Source: JBBRBB01 sp038206235 (GTDB lineage: Bacteria; Bacteroidota; Bacteroidia; Chitinophagales; Chitinophagaceae). From it: a stretch of DNA of 64,000 bases. A model generated the notes under the pieces. The model was given only the letters and a program-made list of their open reading frames with translations, made no database searches and was not told where the DNA came from. Below are positions 25,058-34,556 of the stretch, in pieces. Within the stretch, counting starts at the first letter, position 1. Every line of letters starts with the position of its first letter. The stretch is taken from the NCBI GenBank assembly GCA_038206235.1, contig JBBRBB010000022.1, forward strand, positions 9,914-73,913, read 5' to 3'. The translations under genes and the position numbers were made by a program.

Positions 25058-26512
25058 TTGTTTAGTTTCACTTCTATCAAAGACTATCAAAATCATCTTG
25101 TAAACGGCCAAACAACCTGTGTTGAGGCCGTTTCTTATTTCCTGCAAAAGATTAGTTCCAGCCGGCATCTTAATGCATTTCTTGAAGTTTATGAACAGGA
25201 AGCTTTACAACGTGCAAAGCAATTAGATGCAGACTTGCAGCAAGGAAAACCAATGGGTAAATTGCATGGAGTTGTTGTTGCTTTAAAAGATGTAATTTGT
25301 TATAAAGGACATCGTGTTTCTGCTGCTTCGAAAATATTGAAAGATTTTACTTCTGTATATAATGCTACTGTTGTAAAAAAATTGCTTGCGGAAGGGGCAA
25401 TCATTATTGGCAGAAATAATTGTGATGAATTTGCAATGGGTAGCAGTAATGAAAACTCAGCTTATGGAAATGTTCTAAATGCACTGGATAATAATCGTGT
25501 TCCCGGCGGCTCTTCAGGCGGTTCTGCCGTAGCAGTACAGGCTGACTTATGTATGGTAAGTTTAGGAAGTGATACCGGCGGCTCTGTAAGGCAGCCTGCT
25601 GATTTTTGCGGCATTATAGGATTAAAACCTTCTTACGGGTGTATTTCAAGATATGGATTGATAGCTTATGCCTCATCATTTGACCAGGTAGGAATTTTCG
25701 CAAAAACATTGGATGATGCAGCCCTTACCCTTGAAGTAATTGCTGGCAGAGATGAATTTGATAGTACAGTTAATCCTAATCCACCACCTGAATACTCTGC
25801 TTTACTTTTTTCAAAACAGAATAACAATTCAAAATATAGAATTGCCTATTTCAAACAAGCATTGGAACATCCCCGTTTAGACCCTGAAATCCGTATGGCT
25901 ATTGAGTCTTTTCTAAAATCCTTAGAAAATTCAGGGCATTGGGTTGAGCCTGTTAATTTTGATCTATTTGAATACATTGTACCGACATATTATATTTTAA
26001 CAACTGCAGAAGCTTCAAGCAATCTTTCAAGATATGATGGAATTAAATTTGGTTATTCTGCTTCTGAAAAATCAGATTCTCTTTTACACGCATATAAATC
26101 TGCACGAAGCAGTGGATTTGGAAAAGAAGTAAAACGGCGGATTATGCTTGGAAATTTTGTGTTAAGCACCGGTTATTACGATGCTTATTATACTAAAGCT
26201 CAGAAAGTTAGAACAATGCTTATTGACCAGACAAAAGATATTTTTGGGGAATACGATTGCATCATTTCACCCACAGTTCCCGCACCTGCATTCATGTTTG
26301 GAGAAAAAACCAAAGACCCTGTGGAAATGTTTCTTGCAGACATCTACACTGTGTTTGCAAATCTTGTGGGTATTCCCGCTATTTCATTGCCCTTATTTAA
26401 AAATAGTAATAACATGCCTTTTGGTCTCCAGTTGATGAGTTCTAAGAATAATGACTTAGCTTTGCTGCGCGTTTCCAAAGATTTCCTTGAGGTACACCTG
26501 GAAACGAATTAG
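25058..26512 (+). CDS. gatA: Asp-tRNA(Asn)/Glu-tRNA(Gln) amidotransferase subunit A
   Basis: This is a 484-residue amidase-signature enzyme. It supplies ammonia from glutamine for transamidation of misacylated Glu-tRNA(Gln) or Asp-tRNA(Asn). The catalytic triad is visible as Lys77 in VALKDVI, Ser152 in PGGSSGGSA and Ser176 in SDTGGSVRQP. Length fits GatA. The reading frame has no ATG near its beginning, and TTG at 25058 is the likely start. GatB and GatC are not adjacent. Confidence 0.93.
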   Translation: MFSFTSIKDYQNHLVNGQTTCVEAVSYFLQKISSSRHLNAFLEVYEQEALQRAKQLDADLQQGKPMGKLHGVVVALKDVICYKGHRVSAASKILKDFTSVYNATVVKKLLAEGAIIIGRNNCDEFAMGSSNENSAYGNVLNALDNNRVPGGSSGGSAVAVQADLCMVSLGSDTGGSVRQPADFCGIIGLKPSYGCISRYGLIAYASSFDQVGIFAKTLDDAALTLEVIAGRDEFDSTVNPNPPPEYSALLFSKQNNNSKYRIAYFKQALEHPRLDPEIRMAIESFLKSLENSGHWVEPVNFDLFEYIVPTYYILTTAEASSNLSRYDGIKFGYSASEKSDSLLHAYKSARSSGFGKEVKRRIMLGNFVLSTGYYDAYYTKAQKVRTMLIDQTKDIFGEYDCIISPTVPAPAFMFGEKTKDPVEMFLADIYTVFANLVGIPAISLPLFKNSNNMPFGLQLMSSKNNDLALLRVSKDFLEVHLETN

Positions 26513-26602
26513 TTCTTTTTAGAAAAAACACTGCCAAAAAAAACAGCTTGCTAACTTGTCTTTTTTAGACAAAACATTTCATAACCAAAAAAAATGTAGT
26601 TA

Positions 26603-27700
26603 ATGCAAAACTGGATTTTAGTTATCAGAAAAAGGTTGTCAGCACATTTCTTTAAGTATTCAGCTCAGGTTTCAGTTTTTATTTTAGTCGCTTTTACTAT
26701 TATGTCGTTCACTCCGGATAATAGTAAAATTATATCAACAGACAACTTATCATTTAAAGACAGTACAGATACCACAAAAGGATTTGTAAATCTGCTTTCA
26801 GGAAGTTCTTCCTCAAATTCGGTCTCATTCGAAATAAATTCCCGGGCAATGCCCTTTGTAAAGGATTTTATTAAACAGAATGGAAACAAATTTGAGAATA
26901 TGAAAGTATGGGGCAAGCCTTACTTTATTCTATACGAAAACATTCTAAGCCAATATGGATTACCCAAGGAATTAGAATACTTGTCTGTTGTTGAGAGTGA
27001 TTTGCAATCAACCTGTATTTCCTGCGCCGGTGCAGTTGGTCCCTGGCAAATGATGCCTGCAGAGGCCCATCGCTGGGGTTTAAAAACAGGCGGCAGATAT
27101 GATGAGCGAACAGACTTTACGAAAAGCACACATGCCGCGGCCAAATTGCTTAAAACGCTTTATGGTGAGTATGGAGATTGGTTGTTAGTAATAGCAGCTT
27201 ATAATGCAGGCCCCGGCGGAGTTGACAAAGCAATTAAAAGAGCCGGAAGCACTGATTTCTGGACGCTTCAATATTATCTTCCTGCCGAAACTCAAAGGCA
27301 TGTAAAGAAATTCATCGCCACGCATTATTATTTTGAAGGCACAGGCGGCTGGACTACAATGACCGCAAGAGAGGCAAAATTTAAACAAACAGAAATAAAC
27401 AATCCTTGCACAATTGAGAGTGCAACGACTCAAAATACTGCCACAATAGAAATAAGCGGCAGGTACAATTCGGTTGTGATTGCAAATACATTGATGATAG
27501 AGATTACTTTATTAAATCATCTTAACCCGCAATTAGACCAGCAATTAGCAGAAGGAAAACCTTACCAGTTAAGATTACCAAATGATAAGATAGAACTTTT
27601 CAGGGCAAAGAAGCAAGATATACTTAAAGAGAGTGTTCAGTTGCTGTTGTCATCTTCTGCTATGAACCCGGCTTCAAAGCAATTATTATATTCATTTTAA
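26603..27700 (+). CDS. Lytic murein transglycosylase (MltD-like)
   Basis: This 365-residue envelope enzyme cleaves the glycan strand of peptidoglycan. A membrane or signal segment lies near residues 17-35. The SLT domain (about 110-230) has the catalytic Glu in EYLSVVESDLQ, followed by AGAVGPWQMMPAEA and AAYNAGPGGVDKAI. After the SLT domain comes a region of about 130 residues without an obvious LysM repeat. The cysteine pair CISC near the catalytic site is seen in some Bacteroidota homologues. It is probably its own unit, with a terminator downstream. Confidence 0.9.
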   Translation: MQNWILVIRKRLSAHFFKYSAQVSVFILVAFTIMSFTPDNSKIISTDNLSFKDSTDTTKGFVNLLSGSSSSNSVSFEINSRAMPFVKDFIKQNGNKFENMKVWGKPYFILYENILSQYGLPKELEYLSVVESDLQSTCISCAGAVGPWQMMPAEAHRWGLKTGGRYDERTDFTKSTHAAAKLLKTLYGEYGDWLLVIAAYNAGPGGVDKAIKRAGSTDFWTLQYYLPAETQRHVKKFIATHYYFEGTGGWTTMTAREAKFKQTEINNPCTIESATTQNTATIEISGRYNSVVIANTLMIEITLLNHLNPQLDQQLAEGKPYQLRLPNDKIELFRAKKQDILKESVQLLLSSSAMNPASKQLLYSF

Positions 27701-27716
27701 AAGCAAATAAGTCACT

Positions 27717-27752
27717 AAGTGTTCTGCATTCAAAAGTGCAGTACACTTTTTC
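27717..27752 (+). terminator. Terminator of the transglycosylase gene
   Basis: AAGTGT-TCTGCA and TGCAGT-ACACTT form an imperfect stem of about 11 pairs, followed by a T run. Confidence 0.6.
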
Positions 27753-27796
27753 AATTTTCTGTTGACGCAAATCAGAATTCATCCTGTATTTAATTT

Positions 27797-28921
27797 TTAA
27801 ATAATTTTTTCATCAGATAAAGAATGGGAACTTATCTCATCCATCAACTTATTTAAAGTAATTTCTTCGAGCACTTCCCTTGCAGGTATTTTATTTATAT
27901 ATCTCCATTTTACCAGCCTTATACACCCCTGTGCTATTTCAATTCCCGTAATATCACCATCACTAAAGCAGCAACACCCGCTGTTGAAATAGGTAGGACG
28001 TACGCCTGAAAAGTCAAGCAGTTTTTCTCCCTGCAGCGTTCTTACCGTTATCTGCTCCTCAATTTTTTTTATCGCTTCTGCATCATTCGTAGCATGTGCA
28101 ATATTTAACTGCCTGTACAAACGCTCTATATGCGTTAATGAATTAAATACGGGCTGGTGTGTATGACCTGTAATCAGCAACAAATTTTTGCGGCTGCTGC
28201 TCCATTGATACATTAGGTTGTTGTGCTCCGTTTTTAACTGGTCGTTGTTTGCAGGCGTATTGGGATTAATATTGAGATACGATTGCAAAGGCGCCCACAC
28301 ATTGGCAACAAACCATTTGCTAAACCAGTTTCCATCGCTTTGCTTATCACCCTGGTGGCCGTGAGTAAGAAAAATATCGAGTGATGCACCGTTTATTGCT
28401 GTGCGCAATATCGCCCCTTCATAAATAGAAACTTTTTGATGATAGATGCTTTCTAAATTTATATTTGCTAACGGATTATTGCCCCAGTCTAAATCATGAT
28501 TGCCAAAAATTTTAATGAATGCATTACGCTGCAAAAACAGAGCTTCCTTTTCAAAGGATAATGTATTATTTTTCTTTACTGCTGCAAATGTGTTTTCCCA
28601 TAGCTCTTCACCATCACCCAGGTTGATGTAATAAAAATTATTTTCGTTGTAGTATTCAAGAGCAGCGAGATAATTTTTTTCCGCAGCTGCAAAATCATCT
28701 GAACCGTTTTTAGCGCCCTTATGCTGATCAGATAAAACAATAAACTTTTCATTATCTCCGGAGAATTCAATTAATGGGCCTTTTCTGCCGGGATTATTGA
28801 GAATGTGTGCATATAATTCTGACAGCGCTTTAAAAATTCTTTCCTTATCCGGGCGGGAAGAAAACCTATCGGCAATCCGGGTTACCGGATGCAGTAGTAG
28901 TTTTTGTAACAGCGAGGGCAT
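27797..28921 (-). CDS. Calcineurin-like metallophosphoesterase
   Basis: This protein of about 374 residues has the binuclear-metal phosphoesterase fold. The metal-binding motifs are in order: VLSDQHKG, the NLGDGEELWEN region, GNHDLDWG, LTHGHQGD and ITGHTHQP. No signal peptide is convincing. The frame extends to a TTG at 28987, adding a hydrophobic stretch, but the ATG at 28921 is the more likely start. The substrate is unknown; UDP-diacylglucosamine hydrolases and nucleases share this fold. It is monocistronic. Confidence 0.85.
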   Translation of the reverse strand: MPSLLQKLLLHPVTRIADRFSSRPDKERIFKALSELYAHILNNPGRKGPLIEFSGDNEKFIVLSDQHKGAKNGSDDFAAAEKNYLAALEYYNENNFYYINLGDGEELWENTFAAVKKNNTLSFEKEALFLQRNAFIKIFGNHDLDWGNNPLANINLESIYHQKVSIYEGAILRTAINGASLDIFLTHGHQGDKQSDGNWFSKWFVANVWAPLQSYLNINPNTPANNDQLKTEHNNLMYQWSSSRKNLLLITGHTHQPVFNSLTHIERLYRQLNIAHATNDAEAIKKIEEQITVRTLQGEKLLDFSGVRPTYFNSGCCCFSDGDITGIEIAQGCIRLVKWRYINKIPAREVLEEITLNKLMDEISSHSLSDEKII

Positions 28922-29015
28922 GAGTATTGTAAATAAAGATAGGGCTGTAAAAATTATTGGAGGTGAAAATTGCGGAAGTTGTTTCAAAAATTAAACACAC
29001 AATAAAACTTCCGCC

Positions 29016-29040
29016 CCTGCCCGTTCCGTTCAGGCGGGCA
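29016..29040. repeat. Palindromic repeat CCTGCCCG...GGCGGGCA
   Basis: CCTGCCCG-N4-GTTCAGGCGG is a GC-rich imperfect palindrome in AT-rich intergenic DNA. A related 22-base copy on the other strand is at 45016-45037. It is probably a dispersed Bacteroidota repeat. Confidence 0.6.
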
Positions 29041-29181
29041 TAAAAAAAATCTCACCGAAGATGAATTAAAAGCTATGTGCAAATCTATGTTTCTGTTGTT
29101 TCTTGTTGTAAATGTCGGAGACAAAAAAATACAAACAGGATTGATTCTTAATTCAGAATATTCAAAGCCCGCGCTAAATTA

Positions 29182-30567
29182 TTATTTGCCTGCATTTGCA
29201 GCTGCCGCATTCATCCAATCACTCATATTGGGGCAACTGGTATATTCTTTATCTATCGAGATGTAATAATCAGTGATATGCTCAGCAAACCATTTTTGCA
29301 GAACCTGCATCTTTTTTTCTTCCAAAGCTCTTTGAGCAATTTTGTTATAATCGTCCTTTAAATTTTCCCGGTGCGGCTCGGTTGTTGACTTCAAATACAC
29401 AAGACGAACGGCAGTACGTCCTCTCTCATCGGTATATGTTAATGGCATGGATATATCACCCACCTTCATATTTTTTAAATTAACAACAAGGTCTTTATCT
29501 AAATGGTCAATGGTTAAAAATGTGGAGCCATCATAAGCTGTGAATAAGCCTGCACTGTATTTGCTGTTTTCATCTTCACTGTACTTATTGACCGCTTCAC
29601 CAAATTTCACTTTGCCTGCAATTATCTTTGAGCGCACGGTATCAAGCTTCACCTTTGCCTCATTTATTTCCGCTTCGGTAACTGTGGGGATAACAAGTAT
29701 ATGCCTTACCACGGCATCATCTCCGGCACGGCTTACCATTTGAATAATATGCAAACCGAATTTACTTTTGATTACAGGGGATACCTGCCCCTCTTTTAAT
29801 TTAAAGGCAGCGGCCATAAAAGCAGGGTCCCAGTTTTTATCGTTTCGGTTAATGTTGTATTGACCGCCATTATCTTTACTGCCAGGGTCTTGAGAATAAA
29901 TTTTTGCAAGGTCAGCAAATTTTTTAGCACCGCTTTCTATCTGCTGTTTCAGTGTGTACAATTGATTGGCAACATATTCCTCCACATCTTTATTGGCCTT
30001 GGGAAATAAAACGATTTGTCCCACTTCCAGCTCGCTCTCATAAAAAACCAAACTATCGGCAGGTATTTTATTAAAATAATTTTTTACTTCTGTGGGTGTT
30101 ATTTTCACGTTGTCAAGAATTTTGGTTCGCATTTGCTCTGCGAGCTTTTTTTCCCTGAACGGTTCCCTGAAATCTTCTTTAATCTGATAAACCGTTTTAC
30201 CGGCAACCTGCTCCAGTATTTCCTGTGAGCCGTAAGAGTTTATAAAACCTCTTATCTGGTTATCGAGCAGAGCGTCTAACTCGTCGTCGCTGATAGGCAA
30301 TGAATCTTTTATTGCCTGTAACACCAGTAATTTCTGAATTAGCTGACCTTCTAAAAAAGCACATTCGGGATTTGGTGGTAACTGCGCTTCCTGCCCCTGA
30401 CGCTTATAATCGTCAATAGCATTGGCAATATCGCTTTGCAGAATAATTTTATCGCCAACTTGTGCAATGATTTTATCTGCCACAATTTTTTGCGGTTGTG
30501 CAAATGATAAAATACAAAAGCAGGAGATGAATACTGTTATAAATAAAACGGAGATTGAAAATTTCAT
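29182..30567 (-). CDS. SurA-like periplasmic peptidyl-prolyl isomerase
   Basis: This 461-residue outer-membrane-protein chaperone has a signal peptide ending near LSFAQ. A SurA N-terminal chaperone domain follows (VADKIIAQVGDKIILQSDI), then two parvulin domains. The first is near 175-285 (with GGQYNINR and VSPVIKSKFGLHIIQM), the second near 290-390 (VVRHILVIP and SAGLF). Length and order match SurA. The frame has a TTG three codons upstream (30576), but a TAnnTTTG box covers it, so the ATG at 30567 is preferred. It probably helps assemble outer-membrane barrels. Confidence 0.9.
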   Translation of the reverse strand: MKFSISVLFITVFISCFCILSFAQPQKIVADKIIAQVGDKIILQSDIANAIDDYKRQGQEAQLPPNPECAFLEGQLIQKLLVLQAIKDSLPISDDELDALLDNQIRGFINSYGSQEILEQVAGKTVYQIKEDFREPFREKKLAEQMRTKILDNVKITPTEVKNYFNKIPADSLVFYESELEVGQIVLFPKANKDVEEYVANQLYTLKQQIESGAKKFADLAKIYSQDPGSKDNGGQYNINRNDKNWDPAFMAAAFKLKEGQVSPVIKSKFGLHIIQMVSRAGDDAVVRHILVIPTVTEAEINEAKVKLDTVRSKIIAGKVKFGEAVNKYSEDENSKYSAGLFTAYDGSTFLTIDHLDKDLVVNLKNMKVGDISMPLTYTDERGRTAVRLVYLKSTTEPHRENLKDDYNKIAQRALEEKKMQVLQKWFAEHITDYYISIDKEYTSCPNMSDWMNAAAANAGK

Positions 30568-30573
30568 AGAAAT

Positions 30574-30581
30574 CAAAAGTA
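30574..30581 (-). promoter_or_regulatory. -7-like box just upstream of the surA-like gene
   Basis: On the minus strand this reads TACTTTTG, an exact consensus match ending 6 bases before the ATG at 30567. If used, the mRNA would have almost no leader. It may also be a chance match. Confidence 0.3.
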
Positions 30582-30772
30582 TTGTATTCAGTATGAGTTA
30601 GTAATAATGGGAGTTGCTTTTAACAAATTGATGAGAGAAGAGCCTCCATTATTTTAAAATAATTGAACAGGATTTTTTGTGTTGGCTTTTGTTCCTCCAG
30701 TCTTCACAATCGAAGATGATAAAACTAAAGCTGGCATTCAAAAAAATTTCTAACAACCTTTGTAAATTCGTC

Positions 30773-31834
30773 TTACTGCACCACCCCATCTTCCAGCTTT
30801 TTTACCGCACCAATGGTAAGCGGCGCATCAGGGCGGGCAAACAACACACCGCTCACGACAACAGTATCACCTGCATTTACACCGCTCGTTATTTCCACCG
30901 TTGCCGCCTGCCGCAAGCCGGTTTCTATGTTCACAAAAGCAGCCTTGCCATTTTTCATCAAAACAAGCATATCATTTTTTGCATCCGGAATTATAGCATT
31001 GGTTGGCACCAGTATGCTGTTTTTATCAGTGCCGGCATTTACATACACTTTTACAAATGCGCCGGGGTTAATAGTGCCATTCTGCAGCAGGGCACGCACT
31101 TTTAAATTTCGGGTATTAATATCTATCTGCGGCTCTGCAGCTACAACAACAGCTTTTATTTTTTGCTGCCGCGCAACATCGGCCACTACATAAACTGAAA
31201 CACCTTTTTTTACAAATGCCGAATATTCTTGGGGCAAAGTAAAATCAATCTTTATTTTATTTACTTGCTGAATAGTTGCAATAATACTTGCAGGCGTTAT
31301 ATACGAGCCGGGGCTTACCTGCCGTAAACCTGCATTGCCACTGAAGGGCGCCCTGATATAGGTTTTATTAATTTGAGCTTGCGTATAAGCAATGTCTGCC
31401 TTAATGCTGGTTACCTGGTTTACCGCAGCATCATAATCTGCCTGGTTTAAACCCTTTATCTCTAATAATTTACTCAGCCGCTGTTCTGTTTTTTCAGCAA
31501 GCTCAAGTGAGGCAGTTGATTTAATAAGCTGTGCCTGCAGGTCTGCATCATTAATACGTGCAATCAATGTTCCTTTTGAAATAAATGCCCCTTCAGGTAC
31601 ATTAAGATAAGTAATGATGCCGCTTATTTCAGGGTGAAGCTCGGCAGATTCATTTGCCACTGCCGTGCCGTTTACTTCAATATTATTTTGTATAACGGTT
31701 GGGTGCGCAACAATAACATCAACCCTTACGGGCGGTGCAGCTTTTTGCTGAGGTTGTTCTTTTTTATTGTTGCACGCAGAAAGAAAAATAATAAGTAAAA
31801 TTAAAATAACATCATACCCTTTATTTAAAAACAT
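30773..31834 (-). CDS. RND efflux periplasmic adaptor (MFP) lipoprotein
   Basis: This 353-residue membrane fusion protein links an RND pump to an outer-membrane channel. It has a lipoprotein-type signal (ILLIIFLSAC). The lipoyl/biotinyl half-motifs follow (SGIITYLNVPEGAFISKGTLIARI region, about 70-90), then an alpha hairpin (95-145) and a beta barrel and proximal domain with PTNAIIP. The pump and TolC-like partner are not next to it. Neighbours are surA-like downstream and a divergent beta-lactamase-like gene. Confidence 0.9.
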   Translation of the reverse strand: MFLNKGYDVILILLIIFLSACNNKKEQPQQKAAPPVRVDVIVAHPTVIQNNIEVNGTAVANESAELHPEISGIITYLNVPEGAFISKGTLIARINDADLQAQLIKSTASLELAEKTEQRLSKLLEIKGLNQADYDAAVNQVTSIKADIAYTQAQINKTYIRAPFSGNAGLRQVSPGSYITPASIIATIQQVNKIKIDFTLPQEYSAFVKKGVSVYVVADVARQQKIKAVVVAAEPQIDINTRNLKVRALLQNGTINPGAFVKVYVNAGTDKNSILVPTNAIIPDAKNDMLVLMKNGKAAFVNIETGLRQAATVEITSGVNAGDTVVVSGVLFARPDAPLTIGAVKKLEDGVVQ

Positions 31835-31958
31835 GCTTGTTCATTTATTTTACTATGAAAGATAAAGATAAACGTTTAAGTTTTGTCTGTTATATTAACA
31901 GCATCAAAAACACCTGCTGAAAAAATATTCTTCTTAACTTCAATTTTGATAACCTAGT

Positions 31959-32855
31959 ATGCACACAAAGCTCATCGCTCTGCTTCTTCTTTTCAGCATA
32001 CAGGCTGCCTCTCAAAAAAAAGATGCCAGCCTGCAAAAAAAAGTTGAACAATTAACTACAGGCTTTCATGGAAGCATAGGGATTTATATACATGATTTGA
32101 AAAAAGATAAAATTGTTTCAATCAACAGCGATACAATTTATCCCACAGCGAGCATGGTGAAAATTCCTATACTCACAGGCATCATGAATAAAATGAATAA
32201 TGGAGAACTCAACTATCATCAGGTATTAACTTATAGAGATTCGCTTTATTATGATGAGGGAGATGATATACTTGCCCAATTTAAAGACAGCGCTGCAATT
32301 GAATTAAGTAAAGTGATCATGCTGATGCTTACTACCAGTGATAATTGTGCAAGCCTTTGGTTGCAGGGACTTGCAGGCGGAGGCAAACGCATTAATGCTA
32401 TTCTCGACAGCATAGGCATACCCAATACGAGAGTAAACAGCCGCACACAGGGAAGAGAAAATAACAGAACGATGTTTGGCTGGGGACAAACCACGCCAAA
32501 AGATATGGCAACTTTTATGGAGCGAATTGCAGAAGGTGATATTCTGAATAAAAAATCAAGCGAAAAAATGTTACGCTTATTAGGGAGACAATATTGGGAT
32601 GAAGAAGCATTATCGCAAATTCCGCCGGGAGTTTTTGCGGCTGATAAAAATGGCGCTGTTGATGCCAGCAGAGGCGAAGTAGTCTATGTGAATTGCAGTC
32701 ACCCTTACATATTTTGTATCTGTACTAAAAATAATGAAGACCAAAGCTGGGAGTATAATAATGAAGCATGGGTGCTAACAAGAAAATTATCTTCCCTGCT
32801 ATGGAAATATTTTAATCCTGAAAGTGATTGGGTTGGTGAGCCTGTATCGAGATAG
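31959..32855 (+). CDS. Class A beta-lactamase-like serine hydrolase
   Basis: This 298-residue exported protein has the penicillin-binding-protein/class A beta-lactamase fold. A signal peptide ends near IQAASQ. The active-site SxxK is Ser65-Met-Val-Lys68 in TASMVKIP, the SDN motif is at 127-129, and DKNG near the C-terminus corresponds to the KTG box. A GRENNR segment may supply the class A glutamate. Key residues are intact, but the K-T-G box is degenerate. Hydrolysis of beta-lactams is possible but unproved; a peptidoglycan-related esterase or peptidase is an alternative. Confidence 0.8.
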   Translation: MHTKLIALLLLFSIQAASQKKDASLQKKVEQLTTGFHGSIGIYIHDLKKDKIVSINSDTIYPTASMVKIPILTGIMNKMNNGELNYHQVLTYRDSLYYDEGDDILAQFKDSAAIELSKVIMLMLTTSDNCASLWLQGLAGGGKRINAILDSIGIPNTRVNSRTQGRENNRTMFGWGQTTPKDMATFMERIAEGDILNKKSSEKMLRLLGRQYWDEEALSQIPPGVFAADKNGAVDASRGEVVYVNCSHPYIFCICTKNNEDQSWEYNNEAWVLTRKLSSLLWKYFNPESDWVGEPVSR

Positions 32856-32888
32856 CATAACCTGAGTCTTGAATGGTCTTCCCTTCAT

Positions 32889-32972
32889 AGCCACATAGAA
32901 ATCATAAGTGGGCCGTAGAGATTTGAATAACCTCTATTTGTTTTTTCTATGTGCCTTGTGTGCCTATGTGGT
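32889..32972. repeat. Inverted repeat between convergent genes
   Basis: GCCACATAGAAA (from 32890) is matched by TTTCTATGTGCC (from 32945), and again partly by CCTATGTGG just after. It spans the end of the convergent glycosyltransferase gene. It may act as a bidirectional terminator or be a dispersed repeat. Confidence 0.4.
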
Positions 32973-34055
32973 AAGTTGGTTAACAAAATCAGCCAATATT
33001 TTTTTGAATGCGGAAGTATCAATTGCAGGTAAATTGTAAGTAAATTCTTTTGCGTTGTTCAGATGCAATAAAAAATCATCATCCTGTTGAAAACTATAAC
33101 ACCATGCCTGTTTTTTAAGATGCGCTGCAAGATATTCCTGTTCTGTTTGCCCGGGGGTAGGAATCAAGACACATTTTTTTTGCAGCGATAGCATTTCCAT
33201 CACTGTAGTATATCCGCATCGGCTTATAATAAATTCGCTCTCATTAATCAGTTGCTGCATTTCGGCAGTAGCTGCATGATTAAAGATTGTAAAATTTTCA
33301 GACACATTCAAATTAACAGTGTCCCCGGGTTTTCCTCTTACAATAAGTATTTTATCATGCAGCGCAGAAAGCCGAAAAAGCAATTTATTTTCAAGCACAG
33401 TTCGCTGCGGTTCCGGCCCGGATAATATTATCATCCAATCATATTTTTTTTCTTCTGTTTTTTTTATTTCAAATCTTGATAATGGACCAATATATTTAAC
33501 AGGAATTGCAGGAAGTTTTTTAGGATGTGATAAATTTCCTGCAATATTATTTTCTCCCTCAGCATCAGGAATCCAGCATTCACTAAACCGGTTGATATAT
33601 TGATAATTTATTTTTTGAATGAATTTATTAAGCGAGTTATAAGCAGCTTGAATCTGTAATTGATGTGTGATAAAAATACAGGGAACCTTTGAAGAATATA
33701 ATCCATAACGATTATCAGAAATAACCACATCAATTTTATATTGTTCAATCGTGTTGCTGAGCCATTTATTTTCTTTTTTTATAGCCGATAAAATTTTAGG
33801 AGTTTGCCATAAAATTTTTAACGGCATTATTCGTTTATGTTTTGAATAGGTGATATTGTATCCCTCCAAATGCAAAAAAGAAAACGCATGAAATTCGGCT
33901 TGCAATAGTTTTTTTTGAGCACCGGATGAGGCTATAAAAACTTCACATTCAAGCTGCATTAAAAAATGAATAAGCGGTATACATCTTGTTGCATGGCCCA
34001 GCCCCCAGTCAAGCGGGGCTATCAGGATTTTTGTATGTGCAATACTATTTTTCAA
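32964..34055 (-). CDS. Glycosyltransferase, GT28/MurG-like
   Basis: This 363-residue GT-B-fold protein has the N-terminal LDWGLGHATRCIPL motif seen in TIGR00661-type and MurG-like transferases. The C-terminal half has ILSGPEPQRT and a CGYTTVMEML-QKKCVLIPTPGQTEQEYLA segment that binds the nucleotide sugar. It is cytosolic or membrane-associated. The acceptor is unknown; an envelope glycolipid is plausible. No ATG is near the beginning, so TTG at 34055 is the likely start. Confidence 0.8.
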   Translation of the reverse strand: MKNSIAHTKILIAPLDWGLGHATRCIPLIHFLMQLECEVFIASSGAQKKLLQAEFHAFSFLHLEGYNITYSKHKRIMPLKILWQTPKILSAIKKENKWLSNTIEQYKIDVVISDNRYGLYSSKVPCIFITHQLQIQAAYNSLNKFIQKINYQYINRFSECWIPDAEGENNIAGNLSHPKKLPAIPVKYIGPLSRFEIKKTEEKKYDWMIILSGPEPQRTVLENKLLFRLSALHDKILIVRGKPGDTVNLNVSENFTIFNHAATAEMQQLINESEFIISRCGYTTVMEMLSLQKKCVLIPTPGQTEQEYLAAHLKKQAWCYSFQQDDDFLLHLNNAKEFTYNLPAIDTSAFKKILADFVNQLTT

Positions 34056-34101
34056 AAAAAATTAATAATATTCAAAATTCACGTAATTTAGAGACCGAAA
34101 A

Positions 34102-34230
34102 ATGAGCAGGAAAATAAATTTGAGCATTGTTATACTATTGTTTCTATTAATTCTGAGTTCCTGCAGTTCTTCAAAATATAATTCTAAAAAACCTTGCGGC
34201 TGTCCGCCAAAGAGAGGAATTGTAGGATGA
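34102..34230 (+). CDS. Micro-lipoprotein with CGCP motif
   Basis: This ORF of 42 codons has an almost complete lipoprotein signal peptide: MSRK, a leucine/isoleucine-rich run and LSSC, with the lipidated cysteine at about residue 21. The mature part is only about 22 residues: SSSKYNSKK, CGCPPKRG and a short tail. Cysteines at CGC could bind metal or form disulfides. Similar tiny lipoproteins are frequent in Bacteroidota but of unknown function. It lies divergent from the glycosyltransferase and 31 bases upstream of the next small gene. Confidence 0.6.
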   Translation: MSRKINLSIVILLFLLILSSCSSSKYNSKKPCGCPPKRGIVG

Positions 34231-34261
34231 AAATAAATATACACACTAAACCAGGTTGGTT

Positions 34262-34510
34262 ATGAACTCCCGAAACAGAGACCTTCTGGTACTTACCAAA
34301 AAGGCTGCAATGAATGCAGAAGAGCTTGAGCATGAAATTGAGCTTCTAAACGATTTGTTGTACCTGGTAGAAAGTTGCAACACGGTTTGCATTGCCAATG
34401 AAATTGTTGACTTAAACCAGTACAAAATTATTCAGAAGATTTACCTGGTACGGCAATTGCTCAAGGATTCGCATTTGAAGCCTTTTGTATTTATCTGCAA
34501 TAAAAACTAA
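34262..34510 (+). CDS. Small helical protein of unknown function
   Basis: This 82-residue protein is predicted to be mostly helical and charged, with no signal peptide or membrane segment. ELEHEIELLNDLLYLVESC suggests a short coiled coil. The frame has a TTG two codons upstream, but the ATG at 34262 is more likely. It follows the micro-lipoprotein by 31 bases and may share its transcript. I do not recognise the family. Confidence 0.5.
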   Translation: MNSRNRDLLVLTKKAAMNAEELEHEIELLNDLLYLVESCNTVCIANEIVDLNQYKIIQKIYLVRQLLKDSHLKPFVFICNKN

Positions 34511-34542
34511 AGCAATTAATAATTTTTAAAACCTTTAGTTTT
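34503..34542. terminator. Bidirectional terminator hairpin
   Basis: AAAACTAAAG (34503-34512, across the stop codon) and CTTTAGTTTT (34533-34542) are perfect 10-base inverted copies. It lies between convergent genes. Confidence 0.55.
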
Positions 34543-34556
34543 AATCCATTATTCTT

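Noticed and set aside
31959..32855. Antibiotic-resistance beta-lactamase
   Set aside because: SxxK and SDN are present, but the KTG box is degenerate and no resistance context is seen; only a fold-level call is safe.
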